From the NCBI GenBank assembly GCA_029977705.1, contig JAPOKJ010000005.1, positions 37,282-101,281 of the forward strand: a DNA stretch of 64,000 bases, read 5' to 3'. The notes beneath the pieces were generated by a model, which made no database searches, was not told the origin of the DNA, and was given only the letters and a program-made list of their open reading frames with translations. The DNA is from Burkholderiales bacterium. GTDB lineage: Bacteria > Pseudomonadota > Gammaproteobacteria > Burkholderiales > Burkholderiaceae_E. Positions 7,966 to 16,100 of the stretch are shown in pieces; positions within the stretch are counted from its first letter, which is position 1, and each line of letters begins with the position of its first letter. Position numbers and translations under genes: made by a program.

Positions 7966-9012
7966 TCAGGCGTCGGCCACGATGCGGGCGCGCTGGATGA
8001 CCTCGGCGTAGCGCCGGATCTCGGTCTGGATGAAGTCGGCGAAACGGGCGGGAGTGCCAGCCAGCGACGCGACGCCGCCCTTCTGGAACGCCTCGGAGAC
8101 GCTGGCTGCGTCGATCGCCTTGTTGACCTCGTGATTCATGCGCTGGACGATGGCATCGGGCGTGGCCGAGGCGGTGAGCAGGCCGCTCCAGGTGTTGGAT
8201 TCGAGCGGCACACCTTGTTCCGCCAGTGTGGCGATCTGGGGCGCGTAGGCCGAGCGCCGGGCAGTGGCCATGCCCAGGGCGATCAGCTTGCCGCTCTGGA
8301 TGAGTCCGCGAAATTCCGGCCAATTGCCAAACATCATGCTGACCTGACCCGCCAGCAGGTCGGCCAGCGCCGGTGTCTGCCCCTTGTAAGGGACGTGCAG
8401 CAGATCGATGCCGAGCAGGGCGCGCAGCATCTCTCCGGACAGGTGCGCCGAGGTGCCCTGGCCGAAGGAGGCGTAGCTGAGCGAGCCGGGACGTGTGCGA
8501 GCGCTGGGCACCAGGTCGGCCAGCCGTTGCAGGCCGCTGCCCGGATGGGTGGCCAGGACATGCTCGGACATGCCCATCAGGGCGACGGGACGCAGGTCGC
8601 GCAGGCTGTCGTAGGGCAGCTTTCGAACCAGTGTGTGGTTGACGCAAAAGCTGTTGGCCACGCATACGAAGGTGTGGCCATCGGGCGCCGCCTTGGCGGC
8701 AGCATCGACCCCGATCACGGTGCCTGCTCCGGGCTTGTTCTCGACGATGACGGGTTGCCCCAGGGCGCGGGTGAGTTCGGCGGCGATGAGGCGGGTTACG
8801 TTGTCGGTGGTGCCGCCCGGCGGGAAGGGCACGATGATGCGCACCGGACGGGAGGGCCAGGATGTCGCACTGCCCTGCGCCCGGGCAGCGCCAGGCAGGG
8901 CCCCCAGCCCGAGCGCCAGGGGGCTCGCCGACAGCAGTTGCGCTGCCGAGGTCTTGAGGAGGCGTCGCCGGATCTGCCGGCCGCCCCGGGCCGGCCCTGC
9001 TGCATCCTTCAT
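7966..9012 (-). CDS. Bug/TctC-family periplasmic solute receptor
   Basis: Tripartite tricarboxylate-type substrate-binding protein, 348 residues, periplasmic. ATG at 9012 is preceded by AGGAGG on the minus strand. The N-terminus has a twin-arginine-like signal (RRRLLKTSAAQLL) and cleavage after GAARA. The mature part shows Bug landmarks: WPSRPVRIIVPFPPGGTTDN, VVENKPGAG-type loop, APDGHTF and HVPYKG. No TctA/TctB membrane partners are nearby, as is usual for the many orphan Bug proteins of Burkholderiales. The ligand is unknown. It lies 28 bases downstream of leuA. Confidence 0.92.
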   Translation of the reverse strand: MKDAAGPARGGRQIRRRLLKTSAAQLLSASPLALGLGALPGAARAQGSATSWPSRPVRIIVPFPPGGTTDNVTRLIAAELTRALGQPVIVENKPGAGTVIGVDAAAKAAPDGHTFVCVANSFCVNHTLVRKLPYDSLRDLRPVALMGMSEHVLATHPGSGLQRLADLVPSARTRPGSLSYASFGQGTSAHLSGEMLRALLGIDLLHVPYKGQTPALADLLAGQVSMMFGNWPEFRGLIQSGKLIALGMATARRSAYAPQIATLAEQGVPLESNTWSGLLTASATPDAIVQRMNHEVNKAIDAASVSEAFQKGGVASLAGTPARFADFIQTEIRRYAEVIQRARIVADA

Positions 9013-9040
9013 GACACCTCCTGGTCGCTGTGGCTGATGA

Positions 9041-10765
9041 TCAGGCGATTGTCGCGCGGCGCGCGGCTTCGGGCACTCCACCGCTGTCCTGGATGGAAAG
9101 GCCGAGGCGTTGCGCGGCGCTGAGCAGGGCCAGGATCGATGCGGTGACGATGTTGGCGTGCACGCCGACACCAAAGCGTGCGCCTGCCTTGCCACGGGCG
9201 CCGGCCTCGATGATGGCCATGGCCCGCGCGTCGGAACCAGTGCCCACCGCACGCTCCTCGTAGGAAATGATGTCGATGCCGATGCCCAGCGCATGGGCGG
9301 CTGCATCGAGAGGACCATTGCCGGTGCCGCGACAGCGCAGCACGCGACCCTCGCGCTCGATCTCGATCTCGATATTCTGCCGGCCCTCATGTTCCTGCAA
9401 GCGGTGGTGGCGATAGCCCAGCGGGGAGGCGATTTCGTCGGCCGCGCCGTTCTCGCCCAGGTGGTAGGTGTTGCAGAACACCTCCCACAACTGTGCGGCG
9501 GTCATCTCCGACTCGCTGGCATCGGTGATCCGCTGCACCACTGCGCTGAATTCGATCTGCATGCGGCGCGGCATCACCACGCCGTGATGACGCTCGAGAA
9601 GGTAGGCGATGCCGCCCTTGCCCGACTGGCTGTTGACCCGGATGACGCTGTCGTAGGTTCGGCCCAGGTCGGCCGGATCGATCGGCAGGTAAGGTACGCG
9701 CCAGGCCGCATCCGGCTTCTGGACCGCAAAACCCTTCTTGATGGCATCCTGGTGCGAGCCCGAGAAGGCGGTGAAGACCAGATCGCCGACGTAAGGGTGG
9801 CGCGGGTGGATCGGCAACTGGGTGCAGCTTTCGGCAACCCTTGCCACCGCATTGATGTCGGAGAAATCCAGGCCCGGGTCGATGCCCTGCGTGTACATGT
9901 TCAGGGCCAGGGTGACCAGATCGACATTGCCGCTGCGCTCGCCATTGCCGAACAGGCAGCCCTCGACGCGCTGGGCGCCGGCCAGTTGCGCCATCTCCGA
10001 TGCCGCCACACCGGTGCCGCGATCGTTATGGCAGTGCACCGAGAGGATGACATGCTCGCGCCGCTCGAGGTGACGGTCCATCCACTCGACCTGGTCGGCA
10101 AACACGTTGGGCATCGCGTTTTCGACAGTGGTCGGCAGGTTCAGGATGATCGGACGTCCGGGGCCGGCATCCCAGGCGCGAATCGCCGTGTTGCAGGCCT
10201 GCAGCGAGACGTCCAGTTCGGTCATGCTGAAGACCTCGGGAGAGTACTGCAGCACCCATTGCGTATCCGGATACTGCTCGGTGTAGCGGCGCACGATGCC
10301 CACCTGCTCGTGGATCAATTCCATGACCTGCGCCACGCTCATGCCGAAGACCACGTCGCGCCACACCGGTGCGACGGCGTTGTAAAGATGAACGATCGCC
10401 CGGCGCGCACCCTTGAGCGAGCGCACGGTCGGTTCGATCAACTCCTCGCGCGCCTGGGTGATCACCATCGGGGTGACGCCCTCGGGGATGTGTCCGCCCT
10501 CGACGAGGTTGCGCACGAAGTCGAAATCGGTCTGCGAGGCGGAGGGAAAGCCGACCTCGATCTCCTTGAAACCGATACGCACCAGCTCCTTGAAAAGGCG
10601 CAGCTTGGTCGCGCCATTCATGGGCTCGAACAAGGCCTGGTTGCCGTCGCGCAAATCGGTCGAGAGCCAGATCGGGGCACGGGTCAGGGTGCGTTGCGGC
10701 CACTGCCGGTCGGCAAGGGCGATGGCGGGGAAGGGCGGGTACTTGGTGCTGGGATTCTTGAGCAT
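9041..10765 (-). CDS. leuA: 2-isopropylmalate synthase (long form)
   Basis: First committed step of leucine synthesis: condensation of 2-oxoisovalerate and acetyl-CoA. The 574-residue protein has a TIM barrel with LSTDLRDGNQ near residue 35, the metal-binding SVHCHNDRGTG near 245 and GNGERSGNVD; a LeuA dimer domain follows from about 430 to the end (leucine feedback site, GTGNGPLDAA). Length and start (MLKNPSTKYPPFPA) match the long subtype of actinobacteria and many betaproteobacteria. It is preceded by a Leu-rich leader ORF, so attenuation is likely. Confidence 0.97.
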   Translation of the reverse strand: MLKNPSTKYPPFPAIALADRQWPQRTLTRAPIWLSTDLRDGNQALFEPMNGATKLRLFKELVRIGFKEIEVGFPSASQTDFDFVRNLVEGGHIPEGVTPMVITQAREELIEPTVRSLKGARRAIVHLYNAVAPVWRDVVFGMSVAQVMELIHEQVGIVRRYTEQYPDTQWVLQYSPEVFSMTELDVSLQACNTAIRAWDAGPGRPIILNLPTTVENAMPNVFADQVEWMDRHLERREHVILSVHCHNDRGTGVAASEMAQLAGAQRVEGCLFGNGERSGNVDLVTLALNMYTQGIDPGLDFSDINAVARVAESCTQLPIHPRHPYVGDLVFTAFSGSHQDAIKKGFAVQKPDAAWRVPYLPIDPADLGRTYDSVIRVNSQSGKGGIAYLLERHHGVVMPRRMQIEFSAVVQRITDASESEMTAAQLWEVFCNTYHLGENGAADEIASPLGYRHHRLQEHEGRQNIEIEIEREGRVLRCRGTGNGPLDAAAHALGIGIDIISYEERAVGTGSDARAMAIIEAGARGKAGARFGVGVHANIVTASILALLSAAQRLGLSIQDSGGVPEAARRATIA

Positions 10766-10849
10766 GATGGTCCTGGGGTCCGGTCCGGTGCCGGAGCCTT
10801 CCCGATCAGGGTGGGCGGGCGCCGGAGTGTTGTCGCGGGGTAAGCGACG

Positions 10850-10970
10850 AAAACAGTCGTGCGTCCTCCCTGCACCTCATCCCTGCGGGGACATGGTGCT
10901 GGTGGGGCCGGGGTCAGGGGAGGATCAGAGGGCGCGCAAGGTGGCGCGTGCAGGCAGACCCCGGCCAAGC
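10850..10970 (-). promoter_or_regulatory. Alternative stem structures of the leuA attenuator
   Basis: On the minus strand, GGCCGGGGTC (10957-10966, inside leader codons 17-20) is a perfect 10-bp complement of GACCCCGGCC (10906-10915, just after the leader stop). TCCTCCC (10918-10924) is a perfect complement of GGGAGGA (10864-10870), enclosing a GCACC/GGTGC hairpin (10872-10899). The two long pairings cross, so they exclude each other, as expected of an attenuator. A short T run (10850-10853) follows at some distance; I cannot name a clean intrinsic terminator. Confidence 0.55.
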
Positions 10971-11014
10971 GCTAGGCTTAGCAGGTTCAGGCATAGGGTC
11001 TGCAGCGAGATCAT
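10925..11014 (-). CDS. Leucine-rich leader peptide of leuA
   Basis: A 29-codon ORF ending 159 bases before leuA. It starts MISLQTLCLNLLSLALG; Leu is at positions 4, 7, 9, 11, 12, 14, 16, 20, 26 and 29 (10 of 29). Three are CTA and one CTT, unusual in this GC-rich DNA where CTG dominates. Codons 17-20 contain one arm of a perfect 10-bp inverted repeat whose other arm follows the stop. This is the classic layout of a ribosome-mediated leucine attenuator: stalling at the Leu cluster would mask that arm. No Shine-Dalgarno is evident before ATG 11014. Function is inferred from composition and position. Confidence 0.75.
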   Translation of the reverse strand: MISLQTLCLNLLSLALGRGLPARATLRAL

Positions 11015-11020
11015 GGTTGA

Positions 11021-11026
11021 ATCATA
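11021..11026 (-). promoter_or_regulatory. Likely -10 box of the leuA leader promoter
   Basis: TATGAT on the minus strand matches TATAAT in five of six positions and ends six bases before the leader ATG at 11014. The transcript would then begin at or very near that ATG, giving a leaderless leader peptide. No convincing -35 is seen 16-18 bases upstream. Confidence 0.45.
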
Positions 11027-11151
11027 ACCTGAAATCGTGTCGTCGTGCGGCGGATGGATCGACGAAAGGCGGCTCGGGCTTTACGCCCGGCCCCTGCCGG
11101 CTCCCGACCGCCATTGCCGGCATGCCTGCAACCGACCAGGGATCACTGCCC

Positions 11152-12042
11152 ATGAATTTGCTCACCCGCTCCGTCCGCACCCCACGCCTGGAGATTGCCT
11201 TTCAGGAGTACAACCCCTCGGGCAGCCGCTGCGCCGTGCTGATGCATGGCTGGCCCGACAGTCCGGAGACCTGGAAATCGGTGGCGCCCGTCTTGGCGGC
11301 CGCCGGCTACCGGGTACTGGTACCGACCTTGCGCGGCTTTGGCGCGACCCGCTTTCTCGACCCTGCCACGCCGCGCAGCGGCCAGCTGTCGGCGCTCGGG
11401 CGCGATCTCCTGGACTTCATTGCCGCCCTGGGCCTGCGCCAGCCAGCCCTGATTGGCCACGACTGGGGCGCACGCGCCGTGGCCAATGCCTGCGGCCTGC
11501 AGCCTGGCGTGGCCTCGCACCTGGTGATGCTGGCGGTTGGCTATGGCACCAATGACCCGGCACAGGCCCTGAGCTATGACCAGGCGAGCCGCTACTGGTA
11601 TCACTGGTTCATGCACACCCCCAAGGGGCAGAAGGCGGTGCGTGAGGATGGCGTGGCCTTCGCGCGGCGCATGTGGGATACCTGGGCTCCCGAGGGCTGG
11701 TACCGCGAAGAGGATTTCCTTGAGGCGGCGCGCAGCTTCAGCCAGCCCGATTGGGCCGAGGTGGTGCTGCATTCCTACACTCATCGTTGGGGCTTCGCAC
11801 CGGGCGACCCCTTTTACGATGCAGACGAGGCGCGCCTGCATCCGGCACCGGTGCTGTCGGTGCCCACCTTGATCCTGCATGGTGGGGCCGACCCCTGCAA
11901 CCCTCCGGTCACCTCGGCCGGCAAGGAGGCATTTTTCAGGGGCCGCTATGAGCGCATCGTGATGCCCGGCGTGGGACACTTTCCGCAGCGCGAGGCCGCC
12001 GACCAGGTGGCACGGCAACTGTTGGCCTTCTGTGCGGTCTGA
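11152..12042 (+). CDS. Alpha/beta hydrolase, epoxide-hydrolase-like
   Basis: A 296-residue soluble alpha/beta hydrolase. The oxyanion motif HGWPDSPETW (HGxP), the nucleophile elbow GHDWGA with Asp rather than Ser, the late acid region HGGADPCNPP and the catalytic His in GVGHFPQRE all fit the epoxide hydrolase/haloalkane dehalogenase group; the HGxP motif favours epoxide hydrolase. ATG 11152 is the likely start; ATG 11122 in the same frame would add ten residues. It is transcribed away from leuA with only a short divergent promoter region between. Physiological substrate unknown. Confidence 0.82.
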   Translation: MNLLTRSVRTPRLEIAFQEYNPSGSRCAVLMHGWPDSPETWKSVAPVLAAAGYRVLVPTLRGFGATRFLDPATPRSGQLSALGRDLLDFIAALGLRQPALIGHDWGARAVANACGLQPGVASHLVMLAVGYGTNDPAQALSYDQASRYWYHWFMHTPKGQKAVREDGVAFARRMWDTWAPEGWYREEDFLEAARSFSQPDWAEVVLHSYTHRWGFAPGDPFYDADEARLHPAPVLSVPTLILHGGADPCNPPVTSAGKEAFFRGRYERIVMPGVGHFPQREAADQVARQLLAFCAV

Positions 12043-12056
12043 TACCTGGCTGAAAG

Positions 12057-12090
12057 GCGATCGCCTGCCCGCTCAGCAGGGCGCGATCGC
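12057..12090. terminator. Hairpin between convergent genes
   Basis: Two GCGATCGC octamers (12057-12064 and 12083-12090) flank CTGCCC...GCAGGGC and can form a long stem between the hydrolase gene and the convergent epimerase gene. No T tract follows on either strand, so its action as a terminator is uncertain. Confidence 0.4.
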
Positions 12091-12108
12091 TTGCCAGGGG
12101 GAGCCCGG

Positions 12109-13041
12109 TCAGCCCTGGGCGAGCATCTCGCCATAGCCCTCGCGGTAGCCGGGGTACCTGAAGCGAAAGCCCTCTGCCAGCAGGCCGCTGCTCCAGCATT
12201 GCTTGTGACCGCCGCGCTCCAGACCACCGCTGGCGCGGGGGCCCCCCCGGGAGGCGGCCGCTTCACTGGCGGATTCATCCAGGATCGCAGGGGCGGGAAG
12301 GCCGAGCACGCCCGCCATCCAGGTGGCGATCTCGCCAAAGGGCGCCGGATGGGTGTCACTGGCCACATAGACCGGCAACACCTTGTCGCGCTCGACCAGA
12401 TGGACCAGCACGGCGGCACAGTCGTCGCGATGGATGCGGTTGGTGTACTGCGACCAGCGCCGCGCGCTCACCGGTTTACCGTTGCGGATTTCCTCGATCA
12501 TGCGGGTGCGACCCGGGCCATAGATGCCCGAGAAACGCACCACGCAGCCTTCCAGCCCAGCGTGTTGGCGGCTGTACCCGGCCAGATGCTCTTCGGCCTG
12601 GCGCATGATCTGGCCCGAGAAGGCAGTCGGTTGCGCTGGCGATGTCTCGTCGACGCGCTCGCCGCTGCTCTGGCCGTACACCCCGGTGGACGAGACGAAG
12701 ATCAGGCGCTGGCAGGCGGGCGGTCGGCCCTGCAGGCTGCGCTGTCTGAAGGCCTCGAGCACGTGGGCCAGGCCATCGGCGTAGGCGGCCTGGTACTGCT
12801 GCGGCGTGAACCCGTCCGAGGCCACGCAGTAGATGACGGTATCGGCCTCGAACAAGGCTTCAGGGAAGCCCTCGGGCACGCCGACATCCATGGCATGCAC
12901 GGCAATCCGACCCGCCAGGCCATTGGGCAGGCCCCGATCCGGATGCCGTTTGCCGATGGTGACGCGATGGCCACCGGCCAGCAGTGACAGCGCGGCCTGC
13001 CCGGCCACATAGCCGGCCCCGATCAGGAAGACATTTTTCAT
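12109..13041 (-). CDS. NAD(P)-dependent epimerase/dehydratase-type SDR
   Basis: A 310-residue extended short-chain dehydrogenase-like protein. The N-terminal Rossmann motif is FLIGAGYVAGQAAL and the active-site-like region is VSSTGVYG, followed by an IYGPGRT segment; this resembles the YeeZ/GalE-like atypical SDRs. A canonical YxxxK is not obvious after the SST motif, so catalysis on sugar nucleotides is doubtful. The start at 13041 gives MKNVFLIGAG, the expected N-terminus; the frame remains open upstream. Divergent from the oxidase gene that follows. Substrate unknown. Confidence 0.8.
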   Translation of the reverse strand: MKNVFLIGAGYVAGQAALSLLAGGHRVTIGKRHPDRGLPNGLAGRIAVHAMDVGVPEGFPEALFEADTVIYCVASDGFTPQQYQAAYADGLAHVLEAFRQRSLQGRPPACQRLIFVSSTGVYGQSSGERVDETSPAQPTAFSGQIMRQAEEHLAGYSRQHAGLEGCVVRFSGIYGPGRTRMIEEIRNGKPVSARRWSQYTNRIHRDDCAAVLVHLVERDKVLPVYVASDTHPAPFGEIATWMAGVLGLPAPAILDESASEAAASRGGPRASGGLERGGHKQCWSSGLLAEGFRFRYPGYREGYGEMLAQG

Positions 13042-13160
13042 GCACCCATTATGCAGTGGCCTGTGGCCCATGCCGCCTGGCGCCCGTGATACCTTCCGGA
13101 AAATCGTTACGGTGGCGCCGCCATTGGCGTCACCTGTTGCTGACCTCCTCACTACCCTGC

Positions 13161-14279
13161 ATGGACCGTATCGACACCCTGGTCATCGGCGCCGGCGTCG
13201 TTGGTCTGGCCTGTGCCCGCGAGCGGGCCCGCGCGGGCCGCGACACGCTGGTGCTCGAATCGGCGCACGCCATCGGCACTGGCACCTCCTCGCGCAACAG
13301 CGAGGTGATCCATGCCGGCCTGTACTACCCGGTGGGCAGCCTGAAGGCCCGCCTGTGTGTGCAGGGTCGCAAGATGCTGTACCGCTATGCGGCGGAAAAA
13401 GGCTTTGAGGCGCGCCCGATCGGCAAGTTGATCGTGGCCACCCATCCCGACCAGATGGTCGAGTTGCAAGCCCTCCTGGACAAGGGGCGGGCCTGTGGCG
13501 TGCATGACCTGCAGTGGCAGGGCGTGGAGCAGGTCAGGGCGCTCGAGCCCGACTTGCGCTGTGTCGGCGGGCTGCTCTCGCCTTCGACCGGCGTGGTCGA
13601 CAGCCACGGCTTCATGCTCGCCTTGCAGGGAGATCTCGAGCAGGCCGGCGGCATGGTGGCCCTGGCCTCCCCCTTCGAATCGGCCGAGGTGACCCCCGAG
13701 GGCCTGCTGGTGCGCGCGGCCGGTATCGAGGTCCTGGCCGGCGAAGTGATCAATGCGGGGGGCTTGCATGCCAGTCACGTGGCCGCGCGCATCGACGGGC
13801 TGCGGCCGGACTGTGTGCCGCGCACCCGTTATGCCAAAGGGAACTACTACAGCCTGGTGGGACGCTCGCCGTTCAGGCGCCTGGTCTACCCGGTGCCCGA
13901 GAACGCAGGGCTGGGCGTGCATGTCACGCTCGACCTGGGGGGCCAGGCACGCTTCGGACCCGATGTGGAATGGCTCGAGCTGGATGATCCGGCGGACATC
14001 GATTACCAGGTGGACCCGCGCCGTGCCGATGTCTTCTACGAGGCGGTCCGCCGCTACTGGCCGCAGTTGCCCGATGCGGCCCTGCAGCCGGCCTACAGCG
14101 GGGTGCGCCCCAAGCTGCAGGTACCGGGCGGACAGGTCCAGGACTTCATGCTGCAAGGCCCGCAGCAGCATGGCGTCCGTGGCCTGGTGAACCTGCTGGG
14201 CATCGAGTCGCCGGGGCTGACTTCCTCCCTGGCGATCGCCCAGGCCGTGGCAGGCCTGCTCGATGCTCCCGTCGTTTGA
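13161..14279 (+). CDS. FAD-dependent oxidoreductase, LhgO-like
   Basis: A 372-residue DAO-superfamily flavoprotein. The dinucleotide motif is TLVIGAGVVGLACARE at residues 5-20, followed by ESAHAIGTGTSSRNSEVIHAGLYY, the signature of L-2-hydroxyglutarate oxidase and related alpha-hydroxyacid oxidases. Near the C-terminus LLGIESPGLTSSLAIA is the FAD C-terminal motif typical of LhgO. It probably feeds electrons into the respiratory chain; L-2-hydroxyglutarate is the best guess for substrate. ATG 13161 gives the canonical start. It ends two bases from the convergent SRAP gene. Confidence 0.87.
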   Translation: MDRIDTLVIGAGVVGLACARERARAGRDTLVLESAHAIGTGTSSRNSEVIHAGLYYPVGSLKARLCVQGRKMLYRYAAEKGFEARPIGKLIVATHPDQMVELQALLDKGRACGVHDLQWQGVEQVRALEPDLRCVGGLLSPSTGVVDSHGFMLALQGDLEQAGGMVALASPFESAEVTPEGLLVRAAGIEVLAGEVINAGGLHASHVAARIDGLRPDCVPRTRYAKGNYYSLVGRSPFRRLVYPVPENAGLGVHVTLDLGGQARFGPDVEWLELDDPADIDYQVDPRRADVFYEAVRRYWPQLPDAALQPAYSGVRPKLQVPGGQVQDFMLQGPQQHGVRGLVNLLGIESPGLTSSLAIAQAVAGLLDAPVV

Positions 14280-14280
14280 C

Positions 14281-14952
14281 CTATACCAACAATCGGGTCG
14301 TGCCCTGTTCCGCCGTCGATGGACGCGCCCGGGTGGCGCGTGGCAGCGGTGCCGCCTCGCAGTGATACTGCTGCTCGTCGGGCGTTTGCAGCAAGCCGCT
14401 CGCCTCTTCCGGCTTGGCCTGCATCCAGGCCCCCCATTGCGCAGGCGCGAGGACCGCGAGGCTGCGCTTTTCGTCGCCCGGTTTGTGGAAGCGGCCCATC
14501 AGCGGATGGCCATCGGCGTTGAGGGTCAGCAGCGTGAACGAGTGCACCACCTCGCGGGTCGGCGACAGCCAGCGATCCCACAGGCCGGCCACTGCGAATG
14601 GGGCACGGTCGCGCCGCTCGATGCGCCAGCGAACTGCTGCACCGCCTTCGTAGTTGGGCTCGTAGAAGGCCTGCATTGGCACCAGGCAGAACTGGCCGCG
14701 CCGCCAGGCCTGCCGGAAGGACGGCTTTTCGGCCACCGTTTCCGAGCGCGCGTTGTAGGTACTGCGTGACAGCCGGGTGTCGCGGGCCCAGTGCGGGATC
14801 AGCCCGAAACAGGCACGCAGCGCCTCCTGGCCCACGATCATGGGCGCGCTGTAGCCGGGAAAGCTCTCCTCAGGCCAGGCGAACTTCACCGGTGGACAAT
14901 TGAAAACCTGGTGCAACTGGGCTGGAGTGGCGGGGCGGTAATTCACGCACAT
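14281..14952 (-). CDS. SRAP-domain (YedK/HMCES-like) protein
   Basis: SOS-response-associated peptidase family member, 223 residues. Family proteins crosslink to abasic sites in single-stranded DNA through the N-terminal Cys and shield them. Cys2 is present after removal of Met (MCVNY), as are the conserved Asn in NARSE, the Glu in AFYEPN and a His in the RFHKPGDEKRS segment that corresponds to the usual HxRMP. The start MCVN replaces the common MCGR, and HKPGDEKRS also departs from consensus, placing it in the divergent SRAP subgroup found in proteobacteria. No LexA-like box is seen in its short upstream region. Confidence 0.88.
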   Translation of the reverse strand: MCVNYRPATPAQLHQVFNCPPVKFAWPEESFPGYSAPMIVGQEALRACFGLIPHWARDTRLSRSTYNARSETVAEKPSFRQAWRRGQFCLVPMQAFYEPNYEGGAAVRWRIERRDRAPFAVAGLWDRWLSPTREVVHSFTLLTLNADGHPLMGRFHKPGDEKRSLAVLAPAQWGAWMQAKPEEASGLLQTPDEQQYHCEAAPLPRATRARPSTAEQGTTRLLV

Positions 14953-15062
14953 CAGGCTATTATCGCCGCAGTCGCGCGCCCGCAGCGTTCATGCCGTAGC
15001 CCATCGGGGGCCGCTGGATCCGTGCGCTGCCCCATCCCTCTTTCCCTCTACAGGATGTCGAT

Positions 15063-16061
15063 ATGTCTGCTTCCCTTCCCGCCCAGTTCCAGGCTTGGCT
15101 GCTCGAAAAATCCGAGGCCGGTTTCTCCGCCCGCCTGCAGGACGTGGCCAGCGACCGTCTGCCGGCGGCCGATGTCCTGGTGAAGGTGGATTACTCGACC
15201 ATCAACTTCAAGGATGGCCTGGCCCTGTGCAACAAGAGCCCGGTGGTGCGCAACTGGCCGATGGTGCCCGGCATCGACGGGGCCGGCACCGTGGTCGAAA
15301 GCAGTCACCCGGGCTTCAAGGCGGGTGATCGTGTCGTGCACAACGGCTGGGGCGTCGGTGAAACCCACTGGGGATGCCTGGGCCAATATGCGCGTCTCAA
15401 GGGCGACTGGCTGGTGCCGCTGCCGGCCTCGATCAGTGCCCGCGCCGCGATGGGCATCGGCACCGCGGGGTACACCGCGATGCTGTGCGTGCTCGCACTC
15501 GAGCGCCACGGCGTCAAGCCCGGTGACGGTGAGGTGCTGGTGACCGGCGCCACGGGTGGCGTGGGCAGCGTGGCAGTGGCCCTGCTGGCCAAGCTGGGAT
15601 ATCAGGTGGCCGCATCGACCGGCAAGAGCAGCGAGGGCGATTACCTCAAGCGCCTGGGCGCCGGCACGCTGATCGATCGGGCCGAGCTGTCGGCCGCCGG
15701 CAAGCCCTTGCAGAAGGAGCGCTGGGCCGCGGTGGTGGATGCGGTCGGCAGTCACACCCTTGTCAATGCGCTGGCGCAGACACGTTATGGCGGTGCCGTC
15801 GCCGCCTGCGGTCTGGCCCAGGGACCTGATCTGCCCGGCACCGTGATGCCCTTCATCCTGCGTGGGGTCGCCCTGCTGGGTGTCGATTCGGTGATGGCGC
15901 CGATGGCGCTGCGCCGTCAGGCCTGGCAGCGGTTGGCCGCCGACCTGGATCCGGCCCTGCTGGACACCATGATCGAGGAGGTGCCGTTGTCGGCTGCGCT
16001 GGACAAGGCGCAGGCCCTGATGGCCGGGCAGGTGCGGGGCCGGGTGGTGGTGCGCATCTGA
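15063..16061 (+). CDS. acuI: Acrylyl-CoA reductase-type quinone oxidoreductase (YhdH family)
   Basis: Medium-chain dehydrogenase/reductase of the YhdH/AcuI group, 332 residues, NADPH-dependent and zinc-free. YhdH/AcuI hallmarks are STINFKDGLAL and PMVPGIDGAGTVVES at the N-terminus, GWGVGETHWGCLGQYAR in the middle and VTGATGGVGSVAVALLAKLGY as nucleotide-binding loop. Known members reduce acryloyl-CoA to propionyl-CoA, a detoxifying step. ATG 15063 follows AGGA at about 15052. It stands alone, divergent from the SRAP gene. Confidence 0.92.
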   Translation: MSASLPAQFQAWLLEKSEAGFSARLQDVASDRLPAADVLVKVDYSTINFKDGLALCNKSPVVRNWPMVPGIDGAGTVVESSHPGFKAGDRVVHNGWGVGETHWGCLGQYARLKGDWLVPLPASISARAAMGIGTAGYTAMLCVLALERHGVKPGDGEVLVTGATGGVGSVAVALLAKLGYQVAASTGKSSEGDYLKRLGAGTLIDRAELSAAGKPLQKERWAAVVDAVGSHTLVNALAQTRYGGAVAACGLAQGPDLPGTVMPFILRGVALLGVDSVMAPMALRRQAWQRLAADLDPALLDTMIEEVPLSAALDKAQALMAGQVRGRVVVRI

Positions 16062-16071
16062 GCGTCACGGC

Positions 16072-16085
16072 GGCCGCGCGCGGCC
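16072..16085. repeat. Perfect GC palindrome between convergent genes
   Basis: GGCCGCGCGCGGCC is a 14-base perfect palindrome just after acuI. It could act as a hairpin in either transcript; no T tract. Confidence 0.4.
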
Positions 16086-16100
16086 AAAGCTGACCGCGGC

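Noticed and set aside
7027..9123. Very long open frame on the plus strand, antisense to ackA and the Bug receptor
   Set aside because: Its translation is low-complexity Gly/Ala/Gln/Arg text without family features, and the minus strand encodes clear conserved proteins. High GC content creates such frames.
9110..10843. 577-codon plus-strand frame antisense to leuA
   Set aside because: Mirrors leuA codon positions; no ribosome-binding site and His/Arg/Asp-rich composition typical of antisense shadows.
10978..11151. Upstream in-frame extension of the epoxide-hydrolase-like gene
   Set aside because: It would cover the leuA leader and promoter and adds no conserved sequence.
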